Positions 1-8,102 of a DNA stretch of 64,000 bases are shown here, piece after piece (position 1 is the first letter of the stretch; each line of letters starts with the position of its first letter). The notes beneath the pieces are model-generated. The model saw nothing but the letters and a program-made list of their open reading frames with translations. It was not told where the DNA came from and did not search any database. Made by a program: the position numbers and the translations under genes. The stretch covers positions 23,476-87,475 of the IMG/VR virus record IMGVR_UViG_3300044608_001826; one strand, 5' to 3'. The stretch comes from a virus.

Positions 1-798
1 TATTTCTCCCGTTACTCGTTTAGGTAGTTTTTCGCCATCCGGCAGGCGAGCGTTTAGTTCCAGTACGAATTTATGAGTTTTTTCTTCAACTTCTTTTTCT
101 ACTTTAATTTTTAAGTCCTTTAATTTTTGAATGTCAACATTAAATCCTGTGCGACACATCATGGCCACAGGACGTATGCACTGACTTTCTAAAGAGTAAA
201 TCGATAGCAGGTTCTCTTCTTTTAGTTCTTCGAGCTGCTGTCGGGCGATAAGAGGTAGGACTAAAACGTCCTTAGCGGAGTACTTAATCTGTTCTTCGTT
301 AAGTTCGTCTGCGCTCCAGTCAGACACTTGCTGCTCTTTATCTAGTTCGAGGCCCAGCCTTCTTTCAGCCACGGCTTTCAAACTGCAGGAAATATCTGCG
401 AAGTAAGGCTTTTTCGTCTTTGGGGCTATCTTTCTTTCTTTGAAACCTGCTCTCAGTACCTTCTCGGCAATAAACGTACAGAAAACACGGTTTTTATAAT
501 CGCAGTTTATGGAGTAAAGAAACTGCAGATCGAAGTTTGCGTTGTGGATTACTAATGTTTCTCTCGATTCTATGTAGGTTTTAATTGGTTTCGATGAGAT
601 TTTAAACATATCGAACACATAAACGATTTTATCTTCTTCACTTTCTTGCTCAGCAGAGCACATTTGGACTAAGCGAAGCTTGGCCACCCAACTGTCTAAA
701 CCAGTTGTTTCTGTGTCCAACGCTATTTTTTTAGAGTCCTCCAGGTCAAGTAAAGCTTGTTTTGCTTCAACGTCTGATGTGATGTACTTAACTTTCAT
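1..798 (-). CDS. DNA polymerase, family A, N-terminal part (3'-5' exonuclease domain); runs off the left edge
   Basis: The first 266 residues of a family A (Pol I/T7-type) replicative polymerase are in the window; the polymerase domain lies beyond base 1. The reading frame starts at an ATG at 798. The three DnaQ-like exonuclease motifs are intact: Exo I DTETTGL (residues 28-34, acidic pair D28/E30), Exo II HNANFD (85-90, D90) and Exo III YSAKD (173-177, Y173/D177). In this family the domain proofreads newly made DNA. The gene follows the terminator at 812-840, so it probably has its own promoter or relies on read-through from the upstream operon. The exonuclease assignment is firm; that a polymerase domain follows is inferred from the family layout. 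Confidence 0.9.
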   Translation of the reverse strand, partial: MKVKYITSDVEAKQALLDLEDSKKIALDTETTGLDSWVAKLRLVQMCSAEQESEEDKIVYVFDMFKISSKPIKTYIESRETLVIHNANFDLQFLYSINCDYKNRVFCTFIAEKVLRAGFKERKIAPKTKKPYFADISCSLKAVAERRLGLELDKEQQVSDWSADELNEEQIKYSAKDVLVLPLIARQQLEELKEENLLSIYSLESQCIRPVAMMCRTGFNVDIQKLKDLKIKVEKEVEEKTHKFVLELNARLPDGEKLPKRVTGEI

Positions 799-811
799 GA
801 GGTTTTTTGGG

Positions 812-840
812 AATAAAAGAGCCGCCTTTTCAGACGGCTC
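812..840 (-). terminator. Rho-independent terminator ending the MoxR/VWA operon
   Basis: On the minus strand GAGCCG and CGGCTC (819-824 with 835-840) form a hairpin followed by a T-rich tract read from 818 down to 813. It lies 29 bp past the stop codon at 869 and just before the polymerase start at 798. Confidence 0.75.
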
Positions 841-868
841 GGGAGGGCGTGTCTTTTCAGGAGCTAGT

Positions 869-1657
869 CTACGATGCTTGGCGCTGCCCGTGGAAGTTCA
901 TACGAATATAGTTATCGATATCCGCCCACGTCTCGTAGAGATCTTTACCTTTTTCTGTCGCTTTGAAGGAGTAGTACACACGCTGCATCTGCTCGGCATT
1001 CGGAGAGGTCTCGCGGTACGGAGAACCAGTAGAAAGCCTCCGCCGTGAGCGGACGAGACCCTCCTCAACGCAGTAAGCAAGCCCCTCCCGTAAACCTAAG
1101 TAGATCGGAGCCACGTGGAAGGTATGCCTGCGCTCAACCCCGTCACGGAGGAGGAGCGGCACCAAGGCACCTTCTTTAAACTCGAATCCTTTGAAGAACT
1201 TAGAGTTCTTTGCAACCGTAGGGTCGTTCCACATAAGGTTCGCAAAGAAGATCGCAGTTTCTCTCAGAGTCGACTCCTCCTTTGTTGACAACATCCTCAT
1301 AATCATCGCAGCTCCTATCATCGGGTAGGAGGAGGACATGTTTATATCACTAATAATATCTTCTACGCTTTTTGTTTCATCTTTATATGGAATGATGTTT
1401 ACTATTGTGTTTTTATTTTCTTTCTTCTTTGGAGCTTTATCCTTTGAAACGGATATCTTAAAAGCGAGAGAAGCAAGCTCTTGATTCTGGGTTTTTACAG
1501 CGAGATCAAAGAGTTTGCTACTGTTGAGTTCATCGACATTTACATAATCAGTAATGTCGATGTTGAGGGGTTTTTTGATCTTTGAGCTGGTCTGGATCAA
1601 AGCTTCCGCCTCTGCGTACAAGAGGGGTGAACCATGCAAAGAGAATTGAATGTCCAT
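869..1657 (-). CDS. Hypothetical protein, last gene of the MoxR/VWA operon
   Basis: A 262-residue protein that I do not recognise. The ATG at 1657 is chosen because extending the frame upstream would run into the preceding gene (stop at 1726) and give an unlikely basic N-terminus. A Lys-rich linker (KAPKKKENKN) separates an N-terminal part of about 110 residues from a mixed helical C-terminal part, which includes a run of basic residues (RSRRRL) near residue 220. It is followed by a clear terminator and is therefore the distal gene of the unit that starts at 6738. By position it could be a substrate or adaptor of the AAA+/VWA pair, but nothing in its own sequence shows that. Confidence 0.7.
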   Translation of the reverse strand: MDIQFSLHGSPLLYAEAEALIQTSSKIKKPLNIDITDYVNVDELNSSKLFDLAVKTQNQELASLAFKISVSKDKAPKKKENKNTIVNIIPYKDETKSVEDIISDINMSSSYPMIGAAMIMRMLSTKEESTLRETAIFFANLMWNDPTVAKNSKFFKGFEFKEGALVPLLLRDGVERRHTFHVAPIYLGLREGLAYCVEEGLVRSRRRLSTGSPYRETSPNAEQMQRVYYSFKATEKGKDLYETWADIDNYIRMNFHGQRQAS

Positions 1658-1725
1658 GTCAAAGGAAGGTCGGACTATGCAATGGTATCGAATAGACCCT
1701 GAAGAGCAGCCCCAATAATATTTAT

Positions 1726-2190
1726 TTAATATTTGGGTTCGAGCGAGGCTTCCCTGAATACGGCTTCGATGTTCTCGCTCCACTGCTTGATCTCGCAGGC
1801 TATGTCCAAGCTGAGGTCGCAAAAATCTTGTGCGTCCAATCGAATGTCCTTAGACAACATTCTTAAATCCTCTACGCCAAAATTTAAGTCTGTGTAAGTA
1901 GATATCGGTAAGGTTACGTCGTAAACAGCCCCCGTGGGGGAAGGAACCCCTTCAGTGTTTATATCTAATTGGGGCTTTAGCAGATTGAATGTCCCTAAGT
2001 TCTTTCTGTACTCAATTAGGCATCCATTGAAACGTTTGCAGCAAACAAACTCTTTCGGTTCATCTATATAATCTATCGCTATCTTTATGCAGGAGTGAAC
2101 CCAATTATATAAAATCTCCAAAGAGTTTTCAGTTAACTCATACTTTTGTAGGACATCCAGAATCGTCGCACTGCAGTCATCTTTTGACAT
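1726..2190 (-). CDS. Hypothetical protein in the MoxR/VWA operon
   Basis: A 154-residue acidic protein, unrecognised. The ATG at 2190 overlaps the TGA of the upstream gene by one base (TGATG), a normal translational-coupling junction, so I prefer it to an in-frame start 24 bp upstream that would overlap the neighbour. Four cysteines are scattered through it, including a CC pair, but with no zinc-finger spacing. It is mostly helical in appearance. Membership of the leftward operon is clear from the coupling. Confidence 0.7.
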   Translation of the reverse strand: MSKDDCSATILDVLQKYELTENSLEILYNWVHSCIKIAIDYIDEPKEFVCCKRFNGCLIEYRKNLGTFNLLKPQLDINTEGVPSPTGAVYDVTLPISTYTDLNFGVEDLRMLSKDIRLDAQDFCDLSLDIACEIKQWSENIEAVFREASLEPKY

Positions 2191-2393
2191 CAGAATTCTT
2201 GCAGCGCTTTCCAAACCATCTTCCCATCTATCCTTCCTACACAGATGAATAATTTATCCTCTGTTGTATTCCACCACAGTGCCCCGAGTCGAGCTTTATG
2301 AGGGAGATCAGGACCATCGTCAACCTTCTGATCATTACCTACGTAACGATCATGTACGGAGCGGATAACGTCTGCTGGGGAGTCAGGAGCCAT
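2190..2393 (-). CDS. Small protein with a tail-fibre-like W-N-T motif, in the MoxR/VWA operon
   Basis: 67 residues. The C-terminal half carries G-ALWWNTTEDKLFI-C and ends in VWKAL. The same pattern (a Gly, then LW or IW, an aspartate or asparagine-threonine turn, a strand, then W near the end) occurs in the two fibre-like proteins of this window at 54916-55566 and 63064-63969. I see the resemblance directly; its meaning is inference: this may be a small structural or adaptor module handled by the neighbouring ATPase system. It is coupled to the next gene by a TGATG overlap and lies 16 bp after the VWA gene. Confidence 0.7.
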   Translation of the reverse strand: MAPDSPADVIRSVHDRYVGNDQKVDDGPDLPHKARLGALWWNTTEDKLFICVGRIDGKMVWKALQEF

Positions 2394-2409
2394 CGTAGGA
2401 TCACCAATT

Positions 2410-3960
2410 TCAGTTTAAACATTTCTGAATAACATCAATGGTTTTATCTGCGTCGTTAATGTCTACACTGTAAACATCATCGCTGAAGGATCTGCACACG
2501 GGAGGTACTGTTGTATTTATACACACAGTGCTCCATTGAACTCCTTTGTTCTTTTTAAGATCATTGAGTTCTTTTATTCTACTCGTGTTGACTTCGCTTT
2601 CGCCGTCCGTAATCAAGAGGATGTCGGATTTTTCTAACAGGGTAGGCGACCTCAGAGCGTGGATAAGAACAGCGTTGAAGGATGTGCCGCCCCCAAGAGT
2701 CCACGTCCCAACAAAGTTTAAAAGCTCTGTATTCTTCTTGTCGTCTCCTTTTAGTTGAACTGATCCGTTTATCTGGGTGTCGAAGAGATGAATCTCAACG
2801 TCTCTCTTGTTTTTAGCTGCTTCCTCCGCAACCATGAACGCGATTGCTTTGCTCCACAGTTCCGGTTGACCGGACATAGAGCCTGATGTATCGATGTAAA
2901 CGATTATCGGACCTTTGCCGATATCCTTTCTATGTGCTGTGTAGTCTTTAGTAAGCAAGCTCTTCTGAGTGTACCTGAGAGCGAACAAAGCTTTACCTTC
3001 CGGACTTGAAGCCAGTGCCATCTCTGCTGGGAATGCTCGAACAATATCGTCACTAAAAGAGACTCCCTTAATCTCTTCGTAAGTTGAAGCTATTTTCTTA
3101 GCTCGCTTACGCTCCTGCCAGATCCTGCGAAGAGCTCCAAGCTTTTCGACTAGCTTGCGAAGCTCGCGATTCGAGCGCAGTTTTTTAGCCAGCTCCAGCT
3201 TCTCCTGAAGGTTTGTCGTGTGCTTCCCTTTTCCCGGAGTGTCACCGTGGAGAGCACTGAGAGCCTCCGAAATATCGTCATTAGCCTGCAGAGCTCGGTC
3301 AACAACCTTCTGCGTTTTACTCTGCATAGTTGGCTGTAGCTCTTGTAAAGCTTCTAAGATTTTCTGTCCCAACTTCTTACCTTGTTGCCTCGCCTTCTCA
3401 GCTTCTTCTTTATCGCCAGCTGCATTAGCTTCTGCGAATTTCTCTCTCAGTTTTTCGAGCTCGTCGCCAGATCCGGTGAGAAGCTTTACGTCAAACTTCG
3501 ACTGCTCTATTGCTTCTTCGATTACTTTCGATAACTCGTTCAGGATGTTGATGGCATTATTACCTGCATTAAATTGATTCCCAACACTGCGCTCAAGCAA
3601 AGCTGGCCATGCTGCTGCCTGAGAGAGGTGAGCCATTATGGAGTACCACAAGGAATTCTCCGGCTTGTACCCTTGCGGGACAGCGCTGGTGTCACCATCA
3701 CAGAAAGCCCTGAAGTAGTCTTCGAATGCACTTTCTGTGACTAACCACGCAACATCATCTGCGTTATAAAGACGTTCAAATAACTCTTTGCCGAAGCGTG
3801 AGAGTTGTTTGATGTTGTATTGCTCTACAAGGTAGGTGATCGAAGGACGCGAATCCCTGATGAAGTCGTCCCATAAGAAGTCCGCAAGGGCGGAGCAAGC
3901 GAGTGTGAGAGGCTGTTCGTTTACAAGGCGGACAAATTCAGTCTGTTTGTCTTGTGTCAT
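2410..3960 (-). CDS. VWA-domain protein, ViaA/CoxE-like partner of the AAA+ ATPase
   Basis: 516 residues. The N-terminal two thirds are helical, with a charged coiled-coil stretch around 140-290 rich in Glu, Lys and Ala; the C-terminal 170 residues are a von Willebrand factor A domain. The metal-binding MIDAS site looks complete: DTSGS (357-361), Thr in GGGTSF (about 425) and Asp in LITDGE (451). This layout, a long helical region plus a C-terminal VWA, is that of ViaA and of the CobT/CoxE-type proteins that work with MoxR-class ATPases to insert metals or remodel protein complexes. The ATPase is encoded two genes upstream on the same strand (4117), with only a 60-codon gene between. The protein's target in the phage cycle is unknown. 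Confidence 0.88.
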   Translation of the reverse strand: MTQDKQTEFVRLVNEQPLTLACSALADFLWDDFIRDSRPSITYLVEQYNIKQLSRFGKELFERLYNADDVAWLVTESAFEDYFRAFCDGDTSAVPQGYKPENSLWYSIMAHLSQAAAWPALLERSVGNQFNAGNNAINILNELSKVIEEAIEQSKFDVKLLTGSGDELEKLREKFAEANAAGDKEEAEKARQQGKKLGQKILEALQELQPTMQSKTQKVVDRALQANDDISEALSALHGDTPGKGKHTTNLQEKLELAKKLRSNRELRKLVEKLGALRRIWQERKRAKKIASTYEEIKGVSFSDDIVRAFPAEMALASSPEGKALFALRYTQKSLLTKDYTAHRKDIGKGPIIVYIDTSGSMSGQPELWSKAIAFMVAEEAAKNKRDVEIHLFDTQINGSVQLKGDDKKNTELLNFVGTWTLGGGTSFNAVLIHALRSPTLLEKSDILLITDGESEVNTSRIKELNDLKKNKGVQWSTVCINTTVPPVCRSFSDDVYSVDINDADKTIDVIQKCLN

Positions 3961-4120
3961 TTTGTTGCAGGAGTTTAAGTAATTGAACTTTTTTCTCCTC
4001 TACCAAGTGAGCAGAGGATACTGTAGCAGTTAACCCAGATACGTGCTGCACCTTGTAGCAATCGTTGCCGCACGTATCTACGTAGAAGTTTACATCAAAC
4101 TCTGTATCGTCTATGATCAC
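3938..4120 (-). CDS. Small protein between the AAA+ and VWA genes
   Basis: 60 residues, unrecognised. It overlaps the ATPase gene by 4 nt (ATGA) and the VWA gene by 23 nt, so all three are translationally linked. The N-terminal half reads like a small beta-rich module (DTEFDVNFYVDTCGNDCYKVQ), with two cysteines five residues apart. Confidence 0.6.
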   Translation of the reverse strand: MIIDDTEFDVNFYVDTCGNDCYKVQHVSGLTATVSSAHLVEEKKVQLLKLLQQNDTRQTD

Positions 4121-5304
4121 CCGCTGAGCTCACTAATCTCTTTCGCTAGTGTATCGCAGTTATTCTCTAAAGCTTGAATAAGCTTCATCCCATTGGATCG
4201 TGAGGTTATCGACATCCTGTAACGGCTGCTATCGATAATTTCATTGACTTTCTCTTTAACTGTCACCATATCCTTGTAGTACTTTTTCAAGAGCCCGACA
4301 AACTCATTGAGGTCACCTAAGCCCTTTCCCTGATACCTGTGGGAGTACGTAGTGAACTCCGACATGATCCCTGCAGCAGCTCGCTTAGCGTCGCTGAAAA
4401 TCTTATCTGCTGTCGGGATTTCTTGATCTAAGACTTCCTTAATAACACCTTGATCCTCTTCGTTTTGATAAACAATATGGACAAGGCTGTCGTGCATGTG
4501 CTCTGCATACAGTTCATCGTCGCCTTGAACTACTGCCCACGCTTTGAGGAACTTGAGAATCTGCACTCGCCGCCTGTCAGAAACAGTGATGTTTCTGCTG
4601 GCAAGAAGGTCCCATACTGAGCTGTACTTAGTGAGGAACTCTTCCCCAACCTGAACAGAGGCTACATGTTCTTGAAGTTCCTTTAACTCTGACAGAGTTA
4701 GGCAATCCGTAACGGTAGGGCGCTGCGTGATACCCAAAGCCCATTCGTCTAGCTTTCGCTTTGATACGGGCTTCCTAAGCAGATTCACCGTGGGGCGGAA
4801 CAGGAAACGATCCGCGAAAGCCTGCAAGGATTCCTCCTCCGGCCAGCTATTCGTCGCGGCGATTATTGACTCAATCGGCGTGGTGATTACGTCCTTGCCG
4901 TTATTGAAAGTTCGCTCATTAAGGAGAGTCAAGAGAGAGTTCAGGATTGCCGAGCTACCACGGAACAGCTCGTCTAGAAAAGCAATATGTGCGCTAGGCA
5001 AATAGCCATCCACATCACGAGTGTACTCATCGTTAAGCAGTTTCGTTACTGCTACTGGACCGAAAACCTCTGAGGGATCTGTTGTTGGTGTTAGAAGATA
5101 GCCGAAGTAGTTAGCGTCTACGATACCGTTACACACGCTTCGTACTAAGTCAGACTTACCTGTACCAGGAACCCCCAGAAGAAATGCGTTCTGTTTGCTA
5201 AGGATGCACGCAAGCAGCCCATCGATAACATGTTCCCGTTCTAGGGTCGCTGCGTTTAGATCGCTCCGAAAGTTTTGAAGTTTGGCGAAGAGAGTGTCGT
5301 TCAT
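4117..5304 (-). CDS. MoxR/RavA-like AAA+ ATPase
   Basis: About 395 residues from the ATG at 5304; a TTG at 5328 in the same frame would add eight residues but overlaps the preceding gene by 17 nt, and neither start has a convincing Shine-Dalgarno. Walker A is GVPGTGKSD (about residue 45), Walker B is IAFLDE followed by the MoxR-typical LFRGSSAILNSLLTLLNER, and sensor 1 is IIAATNSW. The fold belongs to the MoxR/RavA/CbbQ group, ATPases that act with VWA proteins as chaperones or metal-insertion machines. The 3' end overlaps the 60-codon gene by 4 nt. Role in infection is not evident from the sequence. Confidence 0.9.
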   Translation of the reverse strand: MNDTLFAKLQNFRSDLNAATLEREHVIDGLLACILSKQNAFLLGVPGTGKSDLVRSVCNGIVDANYFGYLLTPTTDPSEVFGPVAVTKLLNDEYTRDVDGYLPSAHIAFLDELFRGSSAILNSLLTLLNERTFNNGKDVITTPIESIIAATNSWPEEESLQAFADRFLFRPTVNLLRKPVSKRKLDEWALGITQRPTVTDCLTLSELKELQEHVASVQVGEEFLTKYSSVWDLLASRNITVSDRRRVQILKFLKAWAVVQGDDELYAEHMHDSLVHIVYQNEEDQGVIKEVLDQEIPTADKIFSDAKRAAAGIMSEFTTYSHRYQGKGLGDLNEFVGLLKKYYKDMVTVKEKVNEIIDSSRYRMSITSRSNGMKLIQALENNCDTLAKEISELSG

Positions 5305-5311
5305 TGGAAGG

Positions 5312-5530
5312 TCAGAAGGAGGATTCAAGAAGGGAATTTTTTCGTGGGAAAGGGACTGTTTCCTCAGTGATCCAGCACTGAGTGTTTAAGTAGCCGCTCA
5401 CAGTTTTAAGTCTGTTAGTTGCGGTATCAAAACTCGCAAACTGAACGGCTTTATCTACGGCGTACGTATACTTTTCTACGTCTTGTAGAAAACCTTTCTC
5501 GGATTTGATGACGAAAACAGTGCGGTCCAT
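5312..5530 (-). CDS. Small hypothetical protein in the MoxR/VWA operon
   Basis: 72 residues, unrecognised. Its ATG at 5530 overlaps the stop codon of the upstream gene, and its 3' end touches the start region of the AAA+ gene. The first 40 residues are mixed alpha/beta (MDRTVFVIKSEKGFLQDVEK); the C-terminus is Ser/Leu-rich. Confidence 0.65.
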   Translation of the reverse strand: MDRTVFVIKSEKGFLQDVEKYTYAVDKAVQFASFDTATNRLKTVSGYLNTQCWITEETVPFPRKNSLLESSF

Positions 5531-6738
5531 TAGAAGTCAGGTTCGTTAATGGGTTTGGTTTCGGTCTCGTCTTTTGTGACGCTTTCGATTAAGCCATCGA
5601 GATTCTCACTCATGGCACCGATTAGTTCCTTGCGTTGATTCATGAGCTTCTTAAGTTGTTTTGATCGTTGTGCGTAAATGTCTAGTTCAAGGTTTACGTC
5701 TTTTGTAAGGAGGTTTAAAGCATTAGCATTCTCAGCTGTCTTAATCCGTTCACACAGAGTCTTGTATGTCGAAGACAGTGCTAAGGATTGTTTAAGAGCT
5801 TCTAGTCCTTTTGTCGAGTCTCTGTTTTCACAGATCTCCTCAAGCTCCTTCCGAATCTCGTCTTGGACTTCGAAGAATCTCTCTGTAGCTTTCTGGCGAA
5901 CGCCTCTGTCGCTTGCTTGGATGTCCACTCCAGTTTGTAGAAGTGAATCCGCGAGTTCTGTCAGCTTCTCAAAGCCAGCAACACTGTTACTGATTAGCTT
6001 CAGTTTCTGCGCAGTGATCTGCCAACTACCTCTTTTCTTATCTCCTCCCGTTTGTTGCTTACCGATCTTTGTGATGTGACGAGAGTCGAGATCATCTAGA
6101 AGTTCTGAACTAAGCATCAAAGCTTTGTCAGCCGCATTATTCTGAGCAGCTTCGAGAACTTGCTGAGTATTGATCTGATTCTCATAAATGAGGAGGCTAT
6201 CCAAGTCCCCTTCAACCGGTTTTTCTACCCGCTCCATCGATACAGGGAGTGGACCGAGAACAGAAACTCGAATCGGAGCTTTGTACTCTTCCTTCGTGGG
6301 GAAGAACTTCATGTAAGCATCGAAAGCGAGTTTGAACTCTTGGTCGTCGCTAAACAAAGGGCGCAGGATACCTTCTGCTGTTTGCTCCCATGCTTGGTAC
6401 TCGTTTTCCCAGAGGTCTTTCAGTTTGTCGTTTGATTCCTTGGCTTTAGCTCGAATGTCTTTGATCAGCGCGTTAGCAGAATAAAAGTAGGTAGCAGTGA
6501 CAAAGTGAGCGTCACCACTATGAATGCAATAGCCGTCATAAAGTTCACGCTGCATAACGCGAAGGTTATCAAGCTCCGCTTTAAGTGCATTTGAGAGATT
6601 TGGGCGAAGGCTGACGGTGTTGTTCTTCTGAAGGGTTTCGATAACCGATTTAGGGAGTTTTAAGTCATCGAACTTAATCTGTACTGACTGACGTACGTCA
6701 GCGGAGATGGAGCAGGAAAGCAAATAATGTGAGGTCAT
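5530..6738 (-). CDS. Coiled-coil protein, DUF3150-like partner of the AAA+/VWA pair
   Basis: 402 residues, first gene of the leftward operon. It is almost entirely helical and charged, with a long coiled-coil-like region from about 230 to the C-terminus. A protein of this length and character beside a MoxR ATPase and a VWA protein matches the arrangement I know for DUF3150 proteins, but I assign the family by context and general character, not by a decisive motif. An N-terminal globular part (residues 1-120) holds aromatic-rich segments (YDGYCIHSGDAHFVTATYFYSA). It is preceded by a terminator at 6773-6803, so the operon promoter should lie between about 6739 and 6775. Confidence 0.65.
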   Translation of the reverse strand: MTSHYLLSCSISADVRQSVQIKFDDLKLPKSVIETLQKNNTVSLRPNLSNALKAELDNLRVMQRELYDGYCIHSGDAHFVTATYFYSANALIKDIRAKAKESNDKLKDLWENEYQAWEQTAEGILRPLFSDDQEFKLAFDAYMKFFPTKEEYKAPIRVSVLGPLPVSMERVEKPVEGDLDSLLIYENQINTQQVLEAAQNNAADKALMLSSELLDDLDSRHITKIGKQQTGGDKKRGSWQITAQKLKLISNSVAGFEKLTELADSLLQTGVDIQASDRGVRQKATERFFEVQDEIRKELEEICENRDSTKGLEALKQSLALSSTYKTLCERIKTAENANALNLLTKDVNLELDIYAQRSKQLKKLMNQRKELIGAMSENLDGLIESVTKDETETKPINEPDF

Positions 6739-6772
6739 TTGGGTTAGTTAAATGGCGAATGTGTTTGCGTGA

Positions 6773-6803
6773 AGAAAATCGCCTCTTCTTATTCAGAAGA
6801 GGC
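6773..6803 (-). terminator. Rho-independent terminator upstream of the MoxR/VWA operon
   Basis: GCCTCTTCT (6781-6789) and AGAAGAGGC (6795-6803) are a perfect 9-bp inverted repeat with a 5-nt loop; on the minus strand the stem is followed by GATTTT. It ends the transcript of the small membrane-protein gene at 6837-6998. Confidence 0.7.
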
Positions 6804-6836
6804 CCTCCATCACACCGGGTCATCCCCGTGGGAAGC

Positions 6837-6998
6837 TTAGCGCCCTTTACAAGAAATCGGAAGAGCTTCCGTTTCTTTACAGAGTGGTTTAGTATCGTAC
6901 GATACGGTTGGATCAATCCCTAGTGCTCCGCAGATGGCTACAGTGCACACAAATGAACCAAGAGCAAAACAGATTACTTTCTGTGTGAGTTCGTTCAT
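6837..6998 (-). CDS. Small single-span membrane protein
   Basis: 53 residues from the ATG at 6998. That start has the best Shine-Dalgarno of the region, AAGGAGGA 9 nt upstream, which overlaps the stop codon of the preceding gene; a longer frame reaching 7064 lies inside that gene and is rejected. Residues 9-29 (ICFALGSFVCTVAICGALGI) form a transmembrane segment or uncleaved signal, and two cysteines follow in the short polar tail. Envelope location is inferred. Confidence 0.7.
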   Translation of the reverse strand: MNELTQKVICFALGSFVCTVAICGALGIDPTVSYDTKPLCKETEALPISCKGR

Positions 6999-7012
6999 TT
7001 GCTCGATCCTCC

Positions 7013-7435
7013 TTACTTGATACGAGAGAAAGCGAGAACGATCTTGTCGGTGACTCGATCGCATTCACCTTTAGCTACCAGCTCTTCAACTTCGTGCTTA
7101 AGTTGCATCTTCGCGAGCTTAAGCTCACTCTCTAGTTTATTCACTTTGTCAGCTAGTTTCTCCAGCTTATTGTGTTGGGCAGGTTTCTTATGAATACGAA
7201 CAACGATGTTTGTATTAAATTGCGGAAATTTGAAACGGCTATCTGCTCCGGCGAACACGCTCAGGTCGAGCCCTTCAGTATCTGCGAGGGTAATGTCTCT
7301 CAGCAAATTATCTTTTGTCGCTTGGTAGGGAACGCCAAACGAACTATTGAGTTGTTGGCTTGCTTCGTCAAACTCATCGAAAGCTTCTGCCGCTTTCGTA
7401 GCTAGCGTGACAAGCTGCGTGGTTTTAATGGTCAT
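7013..7435 (-). CDS. Hypothetical coiled-coil protein
   Basis: 140 residues, unrecognised. The C-terminal half from about residue 85 (HNKLEKLADKVNKLESELKL) is a clear heptad coiled coil, so it is probably oligomeric. The leader is A/C-rich (core CACAAAC at 7454-7460). Its stop codon lies within the ribosome-binding region of the next gene, which indicates co-expression. Confidence 0.7.
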   Translation of the reverse strand: MTIKTTQLVTLATKAAEAFDEFDEASQQLNSSFGVPYQATKDNLLRDITLADTEGLDLSVFAGADSRFKFPQFNTNIVVRIHKKPAQHNKLEKLADKVNKLESELKLAKMQLKHEVEELVAKGECDRVTDKIVLAFSRIK

Positions 7436-7536
7436 CAGGAGTTTATGTGATGTGTTTGTGCGCCACGTTTGGTCGGGCCGGTGCCGCCCGTATGCTCAGT
7501 ATAGCACGCTGGGAGTTTTAAAGTGCTGTGTGACAG

Positions 7537-7613
7537 TCGGGACCGGAGGAATCAAACCCCGCTCGTACTGGTGAAAACTCCCATAAACACGCAGCAGCCA
7601 TCAGGCGTCCCGA
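7537..7613 (-). other. tRNA-like fold without a usable anticodon arm
   Basis: Read on the minus strand, the 77-nt segment starts TCGGGAC and ends GTCCCGA, a perfect 7-bp acceptor-like helix. Directly before its 3' strand is CGGGG-TTTGATTC-CTCCG, a T-arm-like hairpin. I cannot fold a standard D arm or a 7-nt anticodon loop between them. An overlapping inverted repeat (GGGAGTTTT 7511-7519 with AAAACTCCC 7574-7582) offers an alternative fold. The surrounding 7436-7632 stretch holds no gene. Confidence 0.3.
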
Positions 7614-7632
7614 TGTATTCGTTTTAGCTAAG

Positions 7633-7794
7633 TTACCTTTTCGGGTACAGAGCTACTTGATTGCTGGTTAGTTCAGGATGCTCCTTTAAAAGCATCGTTT
7701 TCGCTTCTGTCGTCGATTTTGCTTCGATTGAACCACTGTATGCCCAGTCTCCCCTCCGAATTTTCAGGAAAACGTCAAACTGTTGCTTGATCAT
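7633..7794 (-). CDS. Small hypothetical protein
   Basis: 53 residues from the ATG at 7794; a TTG at 7878 would extend it by 28 residues, but that extension has an unlikely composition. The sequence has a beta-strand, aspartate turn, Thr/Glu helix pattern (DVFLKIRRGDWAYSGSIEAK then TTEAKTMLLKEHPEL) seen in many small phage proteins that resemble a ferredoxin-like half. Function unknown. Confidence 0.6.
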   Translation of the reverse strand: MIKQQFDVFLKIRRGDWAYSGSIEAKSTTEAKTMLLKEHPELTSNQVALYPKR

Positions 7795-8102
7795 CCGACT
7801 TTGAGTGAGCTCTTTGAGGGTAGACGAGTCTGCGTTCAACACAATAGCGAATAACCGCCCCGCGTGGAACAACCCCAACTTAACTTGAGTTTTAGTAACA
7901 CAATCTTCATGTAGTTACATTTTGAAATAGCTTGGCGAACCCTGTTATTTAAAAAACTTTTTATAGTTAGTCTTTACTTAACGCGAATTTCTCCGTTTGT
8001 GTAACTATAAATAGTGTAGAACTAAAACATGAAGGGAAGTAAAAGAGGTGTTTGTGTAACAGGGTGAACTCCGTAGTCGTCTGTTCGTCCATTATTGTAT
8101 AA
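7795..8102. promoter_or_regulatory. AT-rich divergent intergenic region
   Basis: About 300 bp with no gene, between the leftward gene at 7794 and a short rightward reading frame at 8103. It contains TATAAATA at 8006-8013, which resembles the late-promoter -10 element of T4-like phages, and ATTGTATAAATG just before 8103. Which of these is used cannot be told from sequence. Confidence 0.4.

Noticed and set aside
1658-1822. Upstream extension of the gene at 869-1657
   Set aside because: It would overlap the preceding gene by about 97 bp and has an unlikely basic composition.
5678-6079. Rightward open frame of 133 codons opposite the coiled-coil gene
   Set aside because: Ser/Phe-rich shadow of a Glu/Lys-rich helical gene; the opposite strand has the coherent protein.
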